The notes under the pieces were generated by a model. That model saw nothing but the letters and a program-made list of their open reading frames with translations. It had not been told where the DNA came from and searched no databases. A program made the position numbers and the translations under genes. A DNA stretch of 64,000 bases. Origin: Perilla frutescens (taxonomy: Eukaryota > Streptophyta > Magnoliopsida > Lamiales > Lamiaceae). Of this stretch, positions 59,092-64,000 are shown one piece after another. The stretch's first letter is position 1, and each line of letters starts with the position of its first letter. Where the stretch lies: the NCBI GenBank assembly GCA_026008535.1, contig BRKX01000018.1, forward strand, positions 16,686,088 to 16,750,087, read 5' to 3'.

Positions 59092-60963
59092 TTAATGAGC
59101 TGCTGCTGCTGCTGCTGTCGTGTAGTTATAGCATTTAGCACAAAGCAGAAAATAGATGAAATTGAGGAATTGGAGGCCTGCAATGACGTAGTAAAACAAA
59201 TCCAATCTCCCCTCGTTAAGATCTTGAGCCAACCACCGCCCTTTGGTGGCGAGATCCACTACAGAAATCAACAAATTACTCAAATAAAAGGAAAGCGCGA
59301 ATCCGGCAAAGAGCAACGACGATCCCAAGCTCCTCATATTCTCCGGGAACTGACTGTAATAGAACTCCACCAGTCCGATGATTCCCATCCCTTCCGACAA
59401 TCCCGCGAGCAGCAGCTGCGGAATCAGCCAGTTAGCAGACATGGACGACGCAACTCTCACTGATCTCCGGCGGTTCTCCACAATTCCAGACACAATCATG
59501 GCTAGTACGATGAAGGCGATTCCAGTGCCGACACGTTGGAGGATCGTGAGTACGCGGATTCTTCTGAGCAGCCTGTCGTAGAATAGAATCCAGATGGCCA
59601 TGCCGATCATGGTGAAGACGTTGTAAGTGGCTTGGGGAATCTGGAACTTGTTGTTCCCGAGGCCTAGGTGCCTGTCGCTCTGGGTGGCCTGCAAGACCAC
59701 GTAGTTTTGAGTTTGGTTTAAGGCAACGTTGTATATCATCCCTGATATCCAGATGGGAATCACTTTCACCACGCATTTCATCTCCTCCACTTGCTGCAAA
59801 CTGCGGAGTCTCCACGGATTCCCAGCTGATCCGTCCCCCTTTATTTCGTCGTCCGGGGTTACAATCGATGCTTTGTTCAGAAACCGGAGTTGGTTTGTTA
59901 AAGGAAGGGTTGAGTTGATTGAATGAGAGGGAATGTGATTGAACAGAGGGACTTCATGAGGAGGCAAGTACTCAAGTTTTCTTTTCTTGAATGCCACCAC
60001 TAATGTTTGGACAACATTCGTCAAGGGGCTGCCATCAGGCAGAACCTTGACGAATGCTGTGCTGCCAACGAAGAAGAGAACACACGACAACAGCATCAGG
60101 AACGTGGGGATAGCTAGCCCCATGGCCCAATGTTCGGATTGCACGAACACGACTACTGTCAAGGATAGCAGCATTCCGAAGGTGTAGGTGAAATAGTACC
60201 AATTGAAGAAAGTGGCAATGCCCCTTCTCCCAGAATCTGTTTTGGGATTGAACTGATCCACTCCAAATGCTAAGTTACATGGCCTGATCCCACTTGCACC
60301 GATCACTAGCAGCACGAACCCACTGTAGAGGAATGCCAGTTGTCCTGTCGAAGAAGATCCTGAGCTGCACTTGCTGTTCTCCTGTTTTGCAAGGCACTTC
60401 TCAGGGTGAAGTTTAGGAAATGCTGCTGTCACCGTAAGCACAAGCATACCCTGCTAGATCAGATGATGCATACCAAACACTAATTACTAATTACTACTTA
60501 CTATATATACATATATATATCTGATAATAATATAATTAAGGGGGAAAAGAAGAAGAAGCATGCAGTGCACCAGGAAAGATGATACAGAGCTGATGCAGAT
60601 TGTGTTGTATCGACCCAAATAAGTGTCGGAGAGGAAGGCGCCGGCCAATGTTCCAAAGTTGCAAGTTCCATTGAAGGTGTTGAGAACTTTGTTTGCTGTA
60701 GTGGAATTCATATTGAACACTGTTGTTAGGTACACTATTAGGTTGGTTGTTGTTCCTATTGTTCCCAGCTTCTCAAATGTCTCATTTCCTACAAGTTATA
60801 ATTGCAATGTCATGTATCAAATAAACTTCAACAAAGTATATATTGGAAAAACTTGAGCTCAGAATGAATTTCATGCATGGAGATTACCTATAACATAAGG
60901 CATAGCTTTGATCCCTCTGTAATTGGGCTCTTTTTTGGTTGCAGACATCTCATTCTTCTCCAT
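59092..60963 (-). CDS. NRT1/PTR family (NPF2-like) transporter, 3 exons
   Basis: This is a second proton-coupled NPF transporter, paralogous to the gene at 29422-32385. Exons on the - strand: 60963-60888, 60788-60571, 60450-59092, giving 551 codons with the stop. The N-terminus is shorter (26 residues to the first intron). The NETFEKLGTIG block carries the ExxEK motif. It is followed by FLSDTYLGRYNT, GASGIRPCNLAFGVDQFNPK, FFNWYYFTYTF, QFPENMRSLGSS and QDLNEGRLDLFYY. Exon 2 has exactly the same length (218 nt) and phase as in the paralogue, but the third intron is missing: the NQLRFLNKA region is continuous. The C-terminus ends in a run of alanines coded by a GCN microsatellite. It is a plasma-membrane or tonoplast carrier by family; its substrate is unknown. 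Confidence 0.94.
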
Positions 60964-61333
60964 TCTTTCAGCCTAGAGAAAATTTCTGCTCAACGCCTCA
61001 ATGTTAATGTCTCTCTGTGTGTAAATGTGTAATGTATGTATATATATATTTTTATTATTATGTATATAGATTTGCTTCTTCAGATTTTTTATATGTTGCT
61101 TTAATAATTATATATAGAAAGGTAAATATATATTTATGAAGAAGATTTATGTATCTCTCATATGAGTTCAGAGATAACTCTTTGCTCACTTGGGAAAAAT
61201 GTCATGCTGTTGTGCCTTATTTTCTTGTCAAGTTTCTAGAAGTAACAGTACAGTTGTTTTCACGATAGAGATACTATCTTTGTAAATTGTGTCGATTTTC
61301 TCAAAATTAATGTTTCATCTAGTATGTTGGTAC
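60964..61333. promoter_or_regulatory. Upstream region of the second NPF gene
   Basis: About 370 bp separate the NPF start codon from a hAT insertion. A TATATATATA run near 61038-61047 is a possible TATA region. Any native promoter further upstream has been displaced by the inserted elements. Confidence 0.4.
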
Positions 61334-62399
61334 CAAGGATGAAAATATCGCGGATATATCGCGGATATTGACATTGCGATACGGATATTGGGGGGAATAT
61401 CTTTTTTCCCGAGTATCGACGAGAAATCACAATATATCGCAAGATATCGCAATATATCGCGATTTTTTAAATATTTCTATAATATATTTTGATTTTTATT
61501 TAATACTATATATTTTTGTGATCTTTTTCAGGTCTTCAATGTAATTATTTGAGTTGCAATATTCTTTGCTTTTTAAAGACATTTACTTTGCAAAAAAATA
61601 TAAGAGAAATAAGACCGGAAAATCAACGGATGTCTTAGAAAGAAAAGTAAGATGCACGTGCACGGACTTTATTTTTTCATTTTTTCAGTTAGAGGACATG
61701 ATGGACAAATCACTAAAAATTTTCTCCCCATATATCACATGAAATTGAAATCTAAGATTGAATATAAATTATTTTCCAAATCTTGATTCTATGAATATGA
61801 GTGACACTGATCATAGTGATATGTCCCAAGATTCATAGGAGTTCACAAATTGGTTGGACTACTCAAAATATGTATCAACAAAATAATTGGGTCAGTGGAC
61901 ATTATCCAATTCATGGTGAAGTTGTTGGAAGAAATTAAGAAACATATCAAGTGCATCTGCATAATTATATCCATAATTACTCGAACGTGATAAGTTGGTA
62001 CCAATATTGTTTAGAATAAGATGACATTCCATCTACTATTTGAATCTCATAGATCCTCATTTTGGTATTAATTGTACTTTATAATGTTTATTTAGTCATT
62101 TTATATTGTATTATGTATTATTTTGTCAAATGTATTATCTCAGACGGTATTTATATAATGTATTATTTATATATTTGCTTTCAAAATACAATTCTATCAA
62201 AAAAATTAGTGGAATATGTGCATAATAATATGTCATAATAGTTCCTAAAATTTCATACTAAATTTCCAAGATTTTAATATGATTTCCGTCATTTTTTTCA
62301 ATTTTCTGCGATATCGATATGCGATATCGATATATCCGTCTATATATCTGTAAAATTGAAATTGCGATATATGTTGCGATAGCGATATTTTCATCCTTG
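61334..62399. mobile_element. Non-autonomous hAT element (8-bp TSD)
   Basis: Perfect 18-bp inverted termini CAAGGATGAAAATATCGC are flanked by the 8-bp direct repeat GTTGGTAC (61326-61333 and 62400-62407). Eight-base duplications and CA-rich ends are hAT hallmarks. Both ends carry several ATATCGC / CGATAT subterminal repeats. The 1,066-bp interior has no intact transposase. Confidence 0.92.
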
Positions 62400-62655
62400 G
62401 TTGGTACTGACTGCAATATTAAATATTTGAATTGTCATATGTTTATGTAGATAAAATTGATTCATATTAATTTTGTGGCCGGGGAATTCTATTCCACAAC
62501 AACACACACATATTAAAACAAAAACAATGTAAATAGATAAAAATGGACAAAAGTAAATAATGATTGAGAAAAAAACTAACTTTTAAAAATAGGGAGTTTT
62601 GTGATAATTTGAATTGTAAATGTCTCAAATATCTTTATATAACACATTTGGTCTC

Positions 62656-63978
62656 TGATGGGTGTCGAAACCAATAAAAATAAACCTGTTTTTCAATATC
62701 CAAATAAATTGCAATAGTAGCAAACAGGGTCGAACCACAGAGACTGGTAAATTAAATATTAATCTTTTTATCTAAAATCCTAAAACTAAATGGGGGGAGT
62801 TTTGAATACTGGAATTAAAATAATTCAACGAAATCAATTAAATGGCAAAGAAATAAAATGACAAACGAAGATCAAATAAGAGAAATATCTAGCTCAAGAA
62901 TAATCTCGACAACGGACTACACAATTTGATCATAGATGCACATATATAATTCAACTCTCTCTAAATTGGCTATGGCTATTGGTACGACCTAACAACCTCG
63001 TTTCTCCTTAATTATTCGGCAGTCAAGGTACGACCGTTAACTACTTCTCTAATTAATAGACAATCCCAGGTACGACCATAGAATTAAATCTACTAACAGC
63101 ATTAAGAACCAGAGAAACACCAATTCAAACCCACGAAAATCATACGATGACCCGTTCAGATAAGATTATAAATCCCCAAAGTGTCGAAAGCGGGACTGTT
63201 TACCCCCAATCTATCCAATTGCGCTACTTAGGCAAATAATCTAGACAATTACGGATCTAGATAATTCACTAGCAAGAAATCATTCTAACAATCATACAAC
63301 GTGCACTTTGCATAATCATTAAAACAATAACAGAAATCACAAACAGAGGATTTATAAATAAAGAGAGAAATGAATTATGATAAAACAAATTCGATCTCAC
63401 AAAGGTGTAGAATCCGAGTCTCGATTATCCTCTCGCTAGAAAAGTGTTTAGAACATCATCATGGAATAATAACAAAGTCTGGAAAAATAGGAAAACTATG
63501 AAATCTGCGTTCTTCAATGGTGAATGGCGTCCCTGGCGTGTCCTATGGAGAGATAAAATTAATTCCGAATATATATGTGTCTTCTAGATATTCTATTCTC
63601 TCTCTCCTCTCTCCCAATGGTAAGTCTTCTACTCCTTCTTGGACTCTAAGGCTCTTTCCTTGTGAAAAATCGCCAATTAGAAAGAAGAATTTCGTCCATG
63701 TATATCTCTGCTGGGCCCACTTGTGATTTTATGAATTAAATCCCGCCAGCAGACTAAGGCGTGGCCACGCCTTATCTGCCAGAAGCTCCTGGACTATTCC
63801 TACTCGAAATTCTTCAATTCTTTTGCTTCCAAAATGATCATTTTAGCCTTCTTTCCCAAAAAACACCTTTATTCCCTTGCAAAACTCAAAAGATCATCAA
63901 ATCCCAATGAACGCACAACAAAGCTTAGTAAAACAAGGAAAAAACACCCAAAAATAGGTGCAAATATGCAACTTATCA
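62656..63978 (-). mobile_element. Solo LTR (1,323 bp)
   Basis: Read on the - strand the unit starts TGATAAGTTGCATATTTGCA and ends CGACACCCATCA. It is flanked by GTCTC (62651-62655 and 63979-63983). No coding sequence lies inside. The start resembles LTRs of large Ty3-type elements (from memory). Repeated GGTACGACC words lie at about 62980-63080. Confidence 0.85.
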
Positions 63979-64000
63979 GTCTCCACACCCAATCATTGGG

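Overview
This is nuclear DNA of a flowering plant (a eudicot by its gene content). It is AT-rich. The host genes are split by GT-AG introns and match plant-only families, and the space between them is filled with plant transposable elements and one endogenous plant pararetrovirus. I cannot name the species. The repeat style reminds me of asterids/Lamiales, but that is only an impression.

Three host genes are well supported. A plasma-membrane H+-ATPase lies on the + strand (18105-24180, 21 exons, 956 codons before the stop, all splice phases consistent). It generates the proton gradient that drives secondary uptake. Two NRT1/PTR (NPF, subfamily-2-like) proton-coupled transporter genes lie on the - strand (29422-32385, 4 exons, 596 aa; 59092-60963, 3 exons, 550 aa). 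The NPF genes look like paralogues that have been pushed about 27 kb apart by insertions. Functionally, pump and transporters would work together at membranes, but nothing here shows co-regulation.

Layout. 1-6.5 kb: a decayed DUF1985/Ulp1-type transposon gene, split by a Helitron (1454-4206) and an LTR-like segment. 7.5-16.6 kb: MITEs, a MULE with a 9-bp target duplication (8221-10100), elements sitting inside (TA)n tracts, and a second Ulp1-type peptidase gene (12685-13389, - strand). 17.8-24.2 kb: the H+-ATPase gene, with a young TRIM retroelement in intron 12. 25.2-28.6 kb: a 3.3-kb solo LTR. 29.4-32.4 kb: the first NPF gene. 33.9-35.6 kb: a second MULE copy, inverted relative to the first. 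37.2-44.6 kb: a Ulp1-carrying MULE with a truncated MuDR-like transposase, a convergent DUF1985-Ulp1 gene and three clusters of ~31-35-bp palindromes. 44.9-45.4 kb: a minisatellite. 47.5-56.2 kb: a nearly complete endogenous caulimovirid on the - strand, with primer-binding site, ORFs, promoter and a predicted leader hairpin. Its last ORF is split by a 1.46-kb solo LTR. 59.1-61.0 kb: the second NPF gene. 61.3-64.0 kb: a hAT element and another solo LTR.

Boundaries supported by target-site duplications were read directly from the sequence. Family names are from memory of the families; no database search was possible.
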